Shown here: positions 51,028 to 61,600 of the stretch, one piece after another | Numbering within the stretch: the first letter of the stretch is position 1 | How the letters are laid out: each line of letters begins with the position of its first letter | DNA from: UBA1660 sp964462035 | Lineage (GTDB): Bacteria > Myxococcota_A > Polyangia > Polyangiales > Houyiibacteriaceae | Direction: 5' to 3' | Assembly (NCBI GenBank): GCA_964462035.1 | Contig: CAYXAP010000017.1 | Coordinates: 62,001 to 126,000, forward strand | DNA: 64,000 nt | Made by a program: the position numbers and the translations under genes | The notes under the pieces: generated by a model | The model's database searches: none | Told to the model about the DNA's origin: nothing | What the model saw: the letters and a program-made list of their open reading frames with translations, nothing else

Positions 51028-51825
51028 GTGCTCGTATGCGTCGATGGAGATCACCTCGCCTTCGACGACGGCTACCTGACCGGCTTCGGTCTCGCCCGGC
51101 ACGACGCCTTCTGCCGATCGGTCGACGAGTTCGCGGCCTTCCTCGAGCGTCGCGGCAAGGTCTCGCCCCGGCTCTGGCGGCGTCCGGCCCAGGAGATCGT
51201 CCGCTCGCTGTTCAAGGTGCGCTTCCCGATCGCCGACCTCCGTTCGCTCACCGCCACCCGCTGGCCGGCGATGCAGGTGCGCTGGCACGTGGGCAAGCGC
51301 CGGGTCGACGAGCGTTCGTTCGGCTCGGCCTGGTCGCCGCGCGACACCTGGGCGCCGACGCCGGATCTGGTGGCGGCCGAGGGGGTCTTCGAGTCGCTGC
51401 TGAGCTACGCCCGTGGCGCGGGCTGGCCGGTGCGCGAGGGTGGTTGGTGGCGGGAGCCGCTCGTGCCCTGGGAGCCGGTCGCGCACATGCCGCACGACGG
51501 CCACGTCTACCGCTCGCGGAGCGAGATCGTGCTCGCCTACCAGCAGGGCGTGCGCGGCTGGCCGCGGGTTTTCGCCCGGATGCGGGGCCACCCGATCGAG
51601 GCGGTGCCCCACCAGGTCGCGTTGACCGCGGACCACGTCTACGGCCGCTTCGACGATCACGTCGCGCGGCTGCCGCGGGGATCGATCCGCGGTCAGCGGC
51701 TGCTCGACGGCGTTCGGGTGTTCCTCTTCGGTCGGCGGACCAGCCTGGTGCTCCCCGACGAGGAGCGCTCACCGGTGCTGACCTGGCTGGAACGCCAGCT
51801 CCCGCAGGTCGCGCGCGCGACCTGA
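51028..51825 (+). CDS. Hypothetical protein, GTG start
   Basis: Encodes 265 residues from GTG 51028; a longer frame to 50893 would run into the divergent DUF3634 gene and is low in complexity. The protein is soluble and rich in Trp, Arg and Pro. Local motifs are FDDGYLTGFGLARHDAF, RSLFKVRFPIADL, GGWWREPLVPWEPV and RGQRLLDGVRVFLFGRRTSLVL. No domain is recognised. A 55-bp gap leads to argE. Confidence 0.65.
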   Translation: MLVCVDGDHLAFDDGYLTGFGLARHDAFCRSVDEFAAFLERRGKVSPRLWRRPAQEIVRSLFKVRFPIADLRSLTATRWPAMQVRWHVGKRRVDERSFGSAWSPRDTWAPTPDLVAAEGVFESLLSYARGAGWPVREGGWWREPLVPWEPVAHMPHDGHVYRSRSEIVLAYQQGVRGWPRVFARMRGHPIEAVPHQVALTADHVYGRFDDHVARLPRGSIRGQRLLDGVRVFLFGRRTSLVLPDEERSPVLTWLERQLPQVARAT

Positions 51826-51880
51826 GCAGGGTCGGGCTTCGTTCGCGGCGGTCGGCTGCCCTGCTATGGTCCGGCCCGCC

Positions 51881-53038
51881 ATGAGCCTCCCCGAGACCCT
51901 CGACATGGTTCGTCAGCTGGTGGCCGAGCCCTCGGTCAGCAGCCCCGACGCGTCCCGCGACCAGAGCAACCGCCGGGTGGTCGACCGCCTCGCCGAGTGG
52001 GCCGAGTCGGTGGGCTTCCGGGCCGAGGTCGTGCCTCTCCGGAAGGACCCGGCGAAGGCCAACCTCGTCGCCACCCTCGGGGACGGCGAGGGCGGGCTGA
52101 TCCTCTCCGGCCACACCGACACGGTGCCGACCGATCCGGAGGGGTGGGAGTCCGATCCCTGGGAGCTCACCGAGCGTGCGGACGGCGTCTTTCACGGGCT
52201 GGGCAGCGCGGACATGAAGGGGTTCTTCGCGGCGGCGCTCACGGCCGCGGCGCAGTTCCGATCGGGCCAGCTGAAGGCACCGCTCACGTTGATCGGCACC
52301 GCCGACGAAGAGAGCACCATGAATGGCGCGCGCCAGCTGCTCGCGGACGGTTCGCCCCAGGCGCGGATGGCCATCATCGGCGAGCCCACGGGGCTCGTGC
52401 CGGTTCGGATGCACAAGGGCATCCTGATGCATCGAGTCGTGGTCGAAGGGCGGGCCGGCCACTCGAGCGATCCGGCCCTCGGGCTCAACGCCATCGACGG
52501 CATGGCCCAGGTGATCGCGGAGCTTCAGGCCTTCCGCGCCGACCTGGCGGACGAGCTCCACATCGACGACTTCCACGTCCCGCATGCCACGCTGAACCTC
52601 GGACGCATCCAGGGTGGCGACAGCCCGAACCGCATCTGCGGCAGCTGCGCCATGACCTACGACATGCGTCTGCTGCCGGGAATGGCCCCAGCCGCCATCC
52701 GCAACCAGCTCGAGGCCCGCCTCCGTTCTCGCCTCGACCCACGCTATCGACTCGTGCTCGAGGAGCTGGTGGAGTCGGTGCCGCCCTTCTCGATCGAGCG
52801 GGACGCCTCGGCGGTGCGCTTGCTCGAGGAGCTCACCGGTCACGAGCCGCGCTCGGTGATGTTCTGCACCGAAGCGGCGTTCTTCCAGCAGCTCGGCGCC
52901 CAGACCGTGGTCTGCGGTCCAGGCAGCATCGAGGTCGCGCACCAGCCGAACGAGCACGTGCCGCACGACCAGCTGGTGTCGGGCGCGGACGTCTACGCGA
53001 AGGTGATCCACGCGGTGTGCGTCGAGGGGCGGGCATGA
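51881..53038 (+). CDS. argE: Acetylornithine deacetylase ArgE (M20 family)
   Basis: Encodes 385 residues. It releases ornithine from N-acetylornithine in arginine synthesis. Metal and catalytic sites: SGHTDTVP, GLGSADMKGF, the catalytic Glu in DEESTMNGA, and GEPTGLVPV; the last ligand His lies in the C-terminal AHQPNEHVPHDQL. Other M20 deacylases are close, but overlap with an N-acetylglutamate synthase gene favours ArgE. Its stop and the next start overlap (ATGA). Confidence 0.9.
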   Translation: MSLPETLDMVRQLVAEPSVSSPDASRDQSNRRVVDRLAEWAESVGFRAEVVPLRKDPAKANLVATLGDGEGGLILSGHTDTVPTDPEGWESDPWELTERADGVFHGLGSADMKGFFAAALTAAAQFRSGQLKAPLTLIGTADEESTMNGARQLLADGSPQARMAIIGEPTGLVPVRMHKGILMHRVVVEGRAGHSSDPALGLNAIDGMAQVIAELQAFRADLADELHIDDFHVPHATLNLGRIQGGDSPNRICGSCAMTYDMRLLPGMAPAAIRNQLEARLRSRLDPRYRLVLEELVESVPPFSIERDASAVRLLEELTGHEPRSVMFCTEAAFFQQLGAQTVVCGPGSIEVAHQPNEHVPHDQLVSGADVYAKVIHAVCVEGRA

Positions 53039-54378
53039 GCGACTCGCCCTTCCTGGAGGACTTCCGGCTGGCTGCGCCCTACATCCGCGCGCATCGCGGG
53101 AAGACGTTCGTGATCGTCTTCGGTGGCGAAGCGATGCGCTCGCGGAAGCTCTCCGAGCTGGTGCAGGACGTCGTGCTGCTCCATTCGCTCGGGGTCCGGC
53201 TGGTGCTCGTCGCCGGCTCTCGGCCGCAGATCGAACAGCGCATCGCCGAGCGCGGTGGTGAGTCGCGCTACCACGAGGGATTGCGCATCACCGATGCCGA
53301 CGCGCTCGCGGCGGCGAAGGAGGCGGCAGGGGTGAATCGGGTCGAGCTCGAGCGCCTGCTGACCGTGAGCTTGCCGGGCTCGCCGATGGCGGGCGCGCGG
53401 GTTCGCGTCGCGGCGGGCAACTTCGTCACGGCCCGGCCTTGCGGCGTCCTGGACGGCGTGGACTACCAGTCCACCGGGCGGGTGCGTCGGGTGGACGCAG
53501 AGGCGATTCGCCAGCGCTTGGACGACGACGCGATCGTGATCCTCACACCGCTCGGCTACTCGCTCACCGGCGAGGCCTTCAACCTCTCCACGCCGGAGCT
53601 CGCGGCAGAGACGGCGGTCGCGCTCGGCGCGGAGAAGGTCATCGCGTTGGCCGAGGCCAAGACTTGGACCGAGGGCGGCGACCGCATCGGCGAGCTGACG
53701 CTGGCCGAGCTCGACGCGCGACTCGCGGGCAAGCGCCGCATCGCCTCGGACCTGCGGCTCCATCTCGAGGCGGCGGCGCTCGCGATCCGCGGTGGCGTTC
53801 AGCGCGCGCACGTGCTCCCGCGGAAGGCCGAGGGAGCGCTCCTTCGGGAGCTCTTCACGCGTGAAGGGGTCGGCACCTTGGTCAGCCGCGAACCCTACGA
53901 AGACGTGCGCCGTGCGCTGCCCCGCGATGTGCCGGCGCTCTTGCAGCTCCTCGAGCCGCTCGCGGAGCAGGGCGTGTTGGTGCACCGGCCCCGTGAGGTG
54001 CTGGAGAACGACATCGAGAGCTTCCGGGTGCTCGAGCGCGACGGGCTCATCCTCGCGTGCGCCGCGATCTATCCGTATCCGGCGGACGGGACGGCCGAGC
54101 TCGCGTGCCTGGCGGTGCACTCGGAGCACCGGAGCAACGGCCGCGGCGAAGCGATGTTGCGGGCGATCGAGCGCGAGGCGAAGGAGCTCGGTCTACGCTC
54201 GCTCTTCGTGCTCACCACTCAGAGTCACCACTTCTTCCAGCAGCACGAGTTCGTGCCGGCGCCACCGTCGGCGCTTCCCTCGGCGCGACCGGCCTACGAT
54301 CGAAAGCGTCGGTCGAAGGTGCTGACGAAGACGCTCAGCGGCGGAGCCGCCGGCGCGCCCCCGAGTGGCGCGGATTGA
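53035..54378 (+). CDS. argA: N-acetylglutamate synthase ArgA (kinase-like domain + GNAT)
   Basis: Encodes 447 residues. It acetylates glutamate, the first step of arginine synthesis. Residues about 1-290 are an amino-acid-kinase-like domain (KTFVIVFGGEAM, HSLGVRLVLVAGSRPQIEQRI in family order). Residues about 300-430 are a GNAT acetyltransferase with CAAIYPYPADGTAEL, HSEHRSNGRGEAML and LFVLTTQSHHFFQQHEF. Classical ArgA is feedback-inhibited by arginine through the kinase-like domain. It overlaps argE by 4 bp and, at the 3' end, the opposite gene by 44 bp. Confidence 0.93.
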   Translation: MSDSPFLEDFRLAAPYIRAHRGKTFVIVFGGEAMRSRKLSELVQDVVLLHSLGVRLVLVAGSRPQIEQRIAERGGESRYHEGLRITDADALAAAKEAAGVNRVELERLLTVSLPGSPMAGARVRVAAGNFVTARPCGVLDGVDYQSTGRVRRVDAEAIRQRLDDDAIVILTPLGYSLTGEAFNLSTPELAAETAVALGAEKVIALAEAKTWTEGGDRIGELTLAELDARLAGKRRIASDLRLHLEAAALAIRGGVQRAHVLPRKAEGALLRELFTREGVGTLVSREPYEDVRRALPRDVPALLQLLEPLAEQGVLVHRPREVLENDIESFRVLERDGLILACAAIYPYPADGTAELACLAVHSEHRSNGRGEAMLRAIEREAKELGLRSLFVLTTQSHHFFQQHEFVPAPPSALPSARPAYDRKRRSKVLTKTLSGGAAGAPPSGAD

Positions 54379-57300
54379 TCTCCAGCGCCTTCCGGTATTC
54401 GCGGCGGGCTCCCGTGCGGTCGCCATCGAGCGCGAGCGCGTCGCCGAGGATCACTCGGGCACCGGCGCTGCCGGGGCGGACGCGGACCAGTCGACGCGCA
54501 TAGCGGACGGCCTGGTTCGGCTCCCGTTTGGCGATCTTGACCAGGCTGATGCCCGTGAGCGCTCGCGCGTTGCTCGCGCTCATGCGCAGGGCGGACTCGT
54601 AACGGCGCTCGGCGAGGTTGTAGCGTCGGCGGCTGCGGAAGAAGTTGCCGGCGTTGATCAGCGACTCGAGCCGCTCGGCTCGCGTTTGAGGCTGGTCCGG
54701 GTTCTCGGTCTCGCCGAGGGCTTCGCGCTCCTCCGCTGAGAGCTCTTCCGCTTCCTCGGTCTCGGCCTCTTCGGTTTCCGCTTCCTCGGTCTCGGCNNNN
54801 NNNNNNNNNNNNNNNNNNNNNNNNNNNNNNNNNNNNNNNNNNNNNNNNNNNNNNNNNNNNNNNNNNNNNNNNNNNNNNNNNNNNNNNNNNNNNNNNTTCC
54901 GCTTCCTCGGTCTCGGCCTCTTCGGTTTCCGCTTCCTCGGTCTCGGCCTCTTCGGTTTCCGTCTCCGTTTCGGTCGGCGTCGGGTCCGGGTCGGTGCTCT
55001 CGGTGGCGGTCGGCTCGGCGTTCACGGCCACCGCGGGCGGGTCGTCGCCGCCCAGGTAGAACGCAGCTACCGCGCTCACGACGAAGAGGGCGAGGGCCGC
55101 GACCGCCCAGTGCCACCAAGGGCGCTTCGACGGAGCCTGGAACGCCAACGTGGCGTCGGTTCCCATCCCCTCGGGCTCGGGCGGAGGTGCGAGCGCCACC
55201 GGCGCGGTACCGGGCATGGGGACCGGCGCTGGCGCCATGGCCCGCGGTGCCATGGGGGGCGCGGGCGGAGCCACTGGTTCGGGCGCGGCCACCGGAGGCT
55301 CCGGCTCTGGTGTGGCCATCGCGGCGGGCGGAGGCGGCGGTGGAACGGAAGGGGCCGGTCGCCCGGGTGGGGCCAGTGGCTCGGGCGCGGGTGCTTCGGC
55401 GACGGGCGCGGGTGCTTCGGCGACGGGCGCAGGTGCTTCGACGGGGGGCTCCGGTGGCGGCGCAGCTTCCCACGGCTCCTCGGCGGGCGGGGTCGGCGCG
55501 GCGACCCTCGGCGCGGGTGCGGGTGCGGGCTCGGCGACCGGAGCCACCATGCCCACGAGGGTCTTCTTCCGCGCCTTTCGGGGCCGGGGCACGCTGGCTG
55601 CCGCGGGCGCCGACGGCTTCGCCGCGGGCTTGGGGACCGTGGGCTTCGGCGGGGCCGCCGGCTTGGGGGCCGCCTTCGCGCGATCGGGGACGAGGCCCTT
55701 CGCCAGCGCGCTCGGCGCGGGCACCGGCCGGGCCGGCTTCTTCGTCCGCGGCGCGGGTCGGGGGATCGCTGGCTTCGGTGGTGCTGCGGGCTTGGGCGCG
55801 GCATCGCGCGGCACGGCGCTCGGCTTGGGGATCGTGAATCCCTGCTTCTCCGTGGAGGCCGGCTTCAGCTTCTGCACCGCGCCGGTCGGCGCCTCCTCGT
55901 CCACCTCGGCGTCGGGGGGCGGGGGCGCCTGGGAGATCATCCCGGCCGCCTCGAGCTCGCCGAGCACCTGCTCGAGCTGTGCGAGCAGTGCTTGCGGCGG
56001 CTGGCTCGGCCGCGTTGGGGACATCGGTGGCGGCGGGAGGCTCGGCTTGATCGGCGGCGTCTCTTCGGCCGCGGCGGCCAGGGCGGACCCCGGCGGTGAG
56101 AGCAGGTTGGCGGTCGCCGGAGCGGCCCGCGCTTCGACTCGCACTCGGCCGGTGCTGATCGCCAGGAGCGCCGAGAGCGCCTTGGGTCCGCCGACGGCCT
56201 CTTCCCGGGGCTGGCCCGGCTTGCGCGCTTCGGCGCCGGCGACGAGGCCCTCGGCGAAGCTGACCTCGATGATCGTCCGCGGGTGCCGGATCGTCGCGCG
56301 GAGCGTGCGGTCGGCGGATGCCAGCGCCCGCAGGAGTCGGGAGGGGCCGAGCGCCTCGAGGCGGGTATCGAACATGTCGAGCTCGGCCGCCTGGCGAGCG
56401 ACCTCCTCGTCGGCGGCGAGCAGTGGCTCGAACGCTCGAGCGAGACGCTCCATCCGCGGCGGCTGGTCGAGAGGCAGCAGCTCGTCCCGGCGGATCACCA
56501 GCAACGACGCCCACTTCAGCCGGGGGTCGCGGCGAAGGGTCTGCATCACTTCGTACGTCGGCCCGTCGAGACCGTGCTCCTCGACCAGGACGATCTCCGG
56601 GTCGCTGCTGCGCGCCCGGGGAAGGCCAGAGCCAGAGCTCGTCACGACCACCACGGTCGCGCCATGCGCCCGGAGCTCCTGGGCGAGGGTGTCGGCGGCC
56701 GCCGAATCGTCTTCGATGAGCACGATGCGCCGGTCGCGGAAGATCGCGAGGTCGCCGTCGTCGTCTTCGTCGAGGTCGTCGAAGAGAGGGATCTCCCGGC
56801 TCTCGGCGCTCTCGAAGTCGAAGCGCACCGGTCCGTCGGCCTTCTCCACCAGCGGCCGGATCCGGGAGACGAAGTCCTGGATGGCGCTGCCGACCTTTCG
56901 TCCGGAGCGGAGTACGAAGCGCGCGCCCTCGTCCTGGCCGGTCTTCACCGAGAGGATGCCGCTCTGCAGTTCCGTCTTCAGGATCTCGAGCACTTCGTCC
57001 AGCGAGGTCTCGCCGAGCTCCATGCTGGGTTTGCTCGGTCGGTCGGGGAGCTCCCGGCAGAGCGCGGCGATCTCACGGGCCACTTGGTCGGCGCTGGCGC
57101 TGCGCTCGACGAAGGTCACGCCCCGACGGGAGGCGTCCAGCCGAGCCTTCAGGTCCGACCGGTTGATCAGGATGATAACGGGTACGACCCGGGCGATGGG
57201 GTGCTGGGCGAAGGCCGCGAGGACCGCGTCGTGGTCCTTCGCGGCGTCGCCGACGAGCAGGATCACGTCCGGCGCGGCGACCATCGCCGCCTGCGCCGCG

Positions 57301-57455
57301 GACTCCTTCTCCGCCCCCTCGGCAAAGGTGGCGTGCCGCTCGAGGCCGGCCTCGATGGCCTCCCACATGGGCTCACCGGTTCCGACGACGAGCAGCGTCG
57401 GCAGCTCCTCAGTCGTCAAATCTTCTGCCACCACTGGCAGGATGCCGAAGATCAC
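54335..57455 (-). CDS. Large receiver-like / DUF4388-like / TM / TPR protein, interrupted by assembly gap
   Basis: One gene read across the N run. GTG start at 57455; a GTG 21 bases on is possible. Domains: an N-terminal receiver-like fold without canonical acidic pair (to about 125), a DUF4388/PATAN-like segment (SLDEVLEILKTELQSGILSVKT), a second receiver-like domain (RIVLIEDDSAA...ILVEEH), long Pro/Ala-rich linkers, and a membrane helix (WHWAVAALALFVVSAVAAFYL). Then come TEEAE repeats that run into the gap, and a C-terminal TPR region (LIMS... ending HSGARRRLRR). Left of the gap the frame is the one ending at 54335, so the gap length is not a multiple of three. Function is unknown. Confidence 0.8.
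54751..54961 (-). repeat. 30-bp tandem repeat (TEEAE) with a 100-N assembly gap at 54797-54896
   Basis: The same 30-bp unit (ttccgcttcctcggtctcggcctcttcggt in two halves) appears on both sides of exactly 100 N. The standard gap length and identical flanks show that the assembler could not span the repeat. True copy number is unknown. Frames on the two sides agree only if the real length differs from 100 by the right remainder. Confidence 0.95.
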
Positions 57456-57514
57456 CCCGTCAGGGCAAGGATGTCTCCGCGGAGTCGACGTCCCTCAACG
57501 GGGACGGGTCGGAA

Positions 57515-58534
57515 TCAGCGCTCTTCGCCGCCCTTTCGCGGTCGCCACAGATCGTCGGCAAACCAGCCCCGTTCGTCCTCGAAGCGCCTTTCGACGACGA
57601 AGCCGGAGTCGTGGGCCAGGGAATCGAGATCGCTCCGGAGATACTTGTAGCTGTACTCGGTGTGGATCGGCTCCCAGGCATCGAAGTGGAACGAACGGTC
57701 GAGCGCCTCGACCCGCACCTCCTGGGGGTCGAGGCTCACGAGGTAGCTCTTCATCGCGCCGCTGGTGACGTCGTAGGTGCCGAAATGGCGGAAGCGGTCG
57801 GTCACGAAGTCGGCGCCGAGCTCGCGGTTGATGCGCTCGAGGAGGTTGAGGTTGAACGCCGAGGTGACGCCCTCACGATCGTTGTAGGCCGCGAGGAGCT
57901 TCTCGATGTCCTTCTTCAGGTCGAAGCCGACCAGCATGCGGTCTTCCGGGCGGAGCGATGCCCAGATCCGGCCCAGGAAACCCCGGGCTTGCGCCCGGTC
58001 GAAGTTCCCGACGTTCGACCCCAGGAAGAGCACCAGGTTGGCTCGGTCCGAACGCTGCTTCACCAGCCATTGCAGGCCCCGGTGGTACTCCGCGACCACG
58101 CCCTCCATCCGGATCGACGGGAGCTCCTCGCGGACGGTTCGCTCCAGGCCCCTCATCGCCCCTTCGGAGATGTCGATGGGCACGTAGGTGACGTCGGCCC
58201 CGATCTCGGCCAGGTGCCGGAGCAGGAGCATGGTCTTCGCGCCATCACCCGCGCCGAGGTCGACGAGGTTGAACGGGCGGCCCTTCATGCACTCGAGGAT
58301 TTCGGGCCCGGAGCGCTCGAGGATCGCGTGCTCGCAGTCGGTGAGGTAGTACTCCTCCAGCCGCATGATCCGTGCGAAGAGCTGGCTGCCCTCGTCGTCG
58401 TAGAAGAAGCGCGAGGGGAGCCGTTTCGGCTCCGAGCTCAACCCCACGAGCACCTCGTAGGCCAGCTCTTCGATCGTATCCGTGTCCTCGGCGCGCTCGC
58501 CGATGACCACGTAGCGTTGTTCGTCGCTATCCAC
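57515..58534 (-). CDS. egtD: L-histidine N-alpha-methyltransferase EgtD-like
   Basis: Encodes 339 residues. EgtD trimethylates histidine to hercynine in ergothioneine synthesis. Signatures: LPSRFFYDDEGSQLFARIM, LEEYYLTDCEHAIL, the SAM site LVDLGAGDGAKT, LFLGSNVGNFD with the substrate-binding Asn, and the C-terminal HTEYSYKY. The first EgtB step partner is not in the window, so the pathway cannot be confirmed here. It is co-directional with uvrA, 69 bp downstream of it. Confidence 0.9.
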   Translation of the reverse strand: MDSDEQRYVVIGERAEDTDTIEELAYEVLVGLSSEPKRLPSRFFYDDEGSQLFARIMRLEEYYLTDCEHAILERSGPEILECMKGRPFNLVDLGAGDGAKTMLLLRHLAEIGADVTYVPIDISEGAMRGLERTVREELPSIRMEGVVAEYHRGLQWLVKQRSDRANLVLFLGSNVGNFDRAQARGFLGRIWASLRPEDRMLVGFDLKKDIEKLLAAYNDREGVTSAFNLNLLERINRELGADFVTDRFRHFGTYDVTSGAMKSYLVSLDPQEVRVEALDRSFHFDAWEPIHTEYSYKYLRSDLDSLAHDSGFVVERRFEDERGWFADDLWRPRKGGEER

Positions 58535-58603
58535 GCGCTCCTCCTCCGAATTCCAGTCGTACGAGGTCGCCGGGCGCTACCAAGTTACGTACGCGCAACG
58601 ATC

Positions 58604-61600
58604 TCAGCCCAGGATCGGCCGTAGGAACTGCCCGGTGTGGCTCTCGTCGACCTTCGCCACGTCCTCTGGCGTGCCGAAGGCGACGATGCGACCGCCGCCG
58701 TCGCCGCCCTCGGGCCCGAGGTCCACCAGCCAGTCGGCGCTCTTGATCACATCGAGGTTGTGCTCGATGACCAGCACCGTGTTGCCCTGATCGACGAGCC
58801 GTTCGAGCACGGTGATCAGCTTGCGCACGTCCTCGAAGTGCAGGCCGGTGGTCGGCTCGTCGAGCACGTAGAGGGTGTGCTCCTGCTGACCGCGGAGGGT
58901 GTCGCCCTTGCCCAGCTCGCTGGCGAGCTTCACCCGCTGCGCCTCACCGCCGGAGAGCGTCGTCGAGGGCTGACCCAGAGTGAGGTAGCCCAGCCCGACG
59001 TCGTTCAGGCACTTGGCGAAGCGGAGGATCTTCGGGTGGTTCGCGAAGAAATCGACCGCGTCCTCGACGGTCATCGCGAGCACCTCGGCGATGTTCTTGC
59101 CGCGGTAGTCGACCTGAAGCGTCTCGCGGTTGTAGCGGGCGCCCTCGCACACCTCGCACTCCACGAAGATGTCGGGGAGGAAGTGCATCTCGATCTTCTT
59201 CACGCCCTGGCCCTGGCACGCCTCGCAGCGACCGCCCTTCACGTTGAAGCTGAAGCGCCCGACCTTGTAGCCACGGGCGCGCGCCTCGTTGGTCGCGGCG
59301 AAGATGTTCCGGATCTCGGTGAACATCCCGGTGTAGGTCGCCGGGTTGCTCCGCGGCGTCCGACCGATCGGTGACTGGTCCACCTCGATCACCCGGTCGA
59401 TCTTGCCGAGGCCATTCACCCGGTCGTGCTTGCCCGGCTTGACCCGGCTGCCGTTGATCTCGCGTTTGCACGCCGCGAGCAGGATGTCGTTCACCAGCGT
59501 CGACTTGCCGGAACCGCTCACGCCGGTGACCGCGAGCAGCCCACCGAGGGGGAAGGTCGCGTCCACCTTCTTGAGGTTGTGCTGCCGCGCTCCCTTCACC
59601 ACCAGCGCCTGGCGCTTGTTCAGCTTGCGGCGGTCCTTGGCCTTCGGGGTGGGCACCTCGAGCTCACCGACCAGGTACTTGCCGGTCAGCGACCGGTCGA
59701 TCTGCGCGATCTCTTCGATGGTCCCCTGGGCGATGACTTCACCGCCGTGGACACCCGGACCGGGCCCGATGTCCAGCACGTGGTCGGCCGCTCGGATCAT
59801 CTCCTCGTCGTGCTCGACGACGATGACCGTGTTCCCGATGTCGGCGAGGTGCCGGAGCGTCCGGATGAGCCTCGCGTTGTCCCGCGGGTGCAATCCGATG
59901 GTCGGCTCGTCGAGCACGTACGCCGTGCCGACGATCCCCGAGCCCACCTGCGTGGCCAGCCGGATCCGCTGCGCCTCGCCGCCGGAGAGCGTCGAGGTCC
60001 GGCGGTCCAGCGAGAGGTAGCCGAGACCCACCGAGGTGAGGAAGCCGAGCCGGGCCTTCACCTCGCGTTCGATCGGCTTGGCGATCATCTGCTGCTCGCT
60101 GCCGAGCTTCAGCCCGGCGAGGATGCCGGTGGCGGTCTCGATGTCGAGCTTCGCGAAGTCCGCGAGCGTGAGCTTCTTGCGGTCCTTCGTGAGCCCGAGC
60201 CGCTTGCGATCGGCGGCGACCTCCTTGGGGAGCGCGACCGAGGTCTCCAGCATCACCGAGAGGGCTTTGAGGTTGAGCCGGTTGCCCTTGCAGTCGGGGC
60301 ACTCCTGCTCGGTCATGAAGTCCTGGAGGAACTCCTTCACCCACTTCGAGTCGGTCTTCTCGAACCAACCCTCGAGGTGCGGGATCACGCCGCCCCATTC
60401 GGCGCCGTACTCCTCTTCCTCTTCTTCGCTGGTTCCGTAGAGGAGGATCGCCCGGAGCTCGTCCGAGAGATCGCCGATCTTCGTGCCCATCGTCACGTCG
60501 AAGCGCCGGCAGAAGCGGCGCTTCAGTCGCCCGGAGAACATGCCGGCGGGGCCGGCCTTCTTCCAGGGCTTCACGCCGTCCTTGCCGATCTTCAGCTCGG
60601 GATCCGGGAGGATGAGGTCCTCGTCGTACTCGAGCAGGACGCCGAGCCCCTGGCAGCCGGGGCACGCGCCTTGGGGCGAGTTGAAGCTGAAGAGCCGGGG
60701 CTCGAGCTCGTCGAGCGAGAAGCCGGGGTGGACCGAGCAGGCATAGTGCTCGGAGTAGACCGTCTCCTTCTCTCCGTCGGGGGTCTGGGTGAGGACCACG
60801 ACGACACCGCCGCCGGTCTTCAGCGCGGTCTCGACGCTGTCGGCCAACCGGCCGCGGGACGACTCGCGGACCACGAGCCGGTCGACCACGGCCTCCACCG
60901 TGTGCTTCTCGTAGCGTCCGAGCCCGAGCGGGTTCTCGCCTTCGTTGGCGAGCACGTCGCCGAGGTCGACCACGTCGCCGTTGACCCGGGCCCGCACGTA
61001 GCCGTCCTTCGCCAGCTGCTCGAGGACGTCGCGGTGGAAGCCCTTCTTCGCCTTCACGATCGGCGCCAGCACCATCAGCCGCGTGCCCTCCGGTAGCGCC
61101 GAGACCGCGTCGGTGATCTGACTCGGGTGGGCCCGGTCGATGGGCAGGCCGCATCGCTCGGTCACGGTGCCGTCGCGCTTCTTCTTGGTCGGGGCCCAGC
61201 AGTGGGGCTTGCCGGCCCGCGCGAAGAGCAGGCGCAGGTAGTCGTAGATCTCCGTCGAGGTGGCGACCGTCGACCGCGGGTTGTGGCCGGCCGAGCGCTG
61301 CTCGATGGCGATGGTCGGCGGGAGCCCTTCGATGCTCTCCACGTCCGGCTTCTTCTGCTGGTCGAGGAACTGCCGGGCGTACGCGGAGAGCGACTCCATG
61401 TACTTGCGCTGGCCCTCGGCGAAGATGGTGTCGAAGGCCAGCGAGGACTTCCCGGATCCGCTCAGGCCGGTGACCACCACCAGCCGGTCGCGCGGGATGT
61501 CCACGTCGACCGCTTTGAGGTTGTGCTCGCGGGCGCCGCGGACGCGGATCTCCCGGATCGGTTCGAAGCGGCGCTCGCCCTGTTTGTCGTAGGGAAGCGG

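Noticed and set aside
54751..54961. True frameshift or pseudogene in the TPR protein
   Set aside because: The frame break coincides with a standard 100-N gap in a tandem repeat, so it is an assembly artefact.
54658..56514. 618-codon minus-strand frame crossing the N run
   Set aside because: A shifted frame of the receiver/TPR gene. It reads Arg/Ala-rich nonsense and exists only because the N run does not keep frame.
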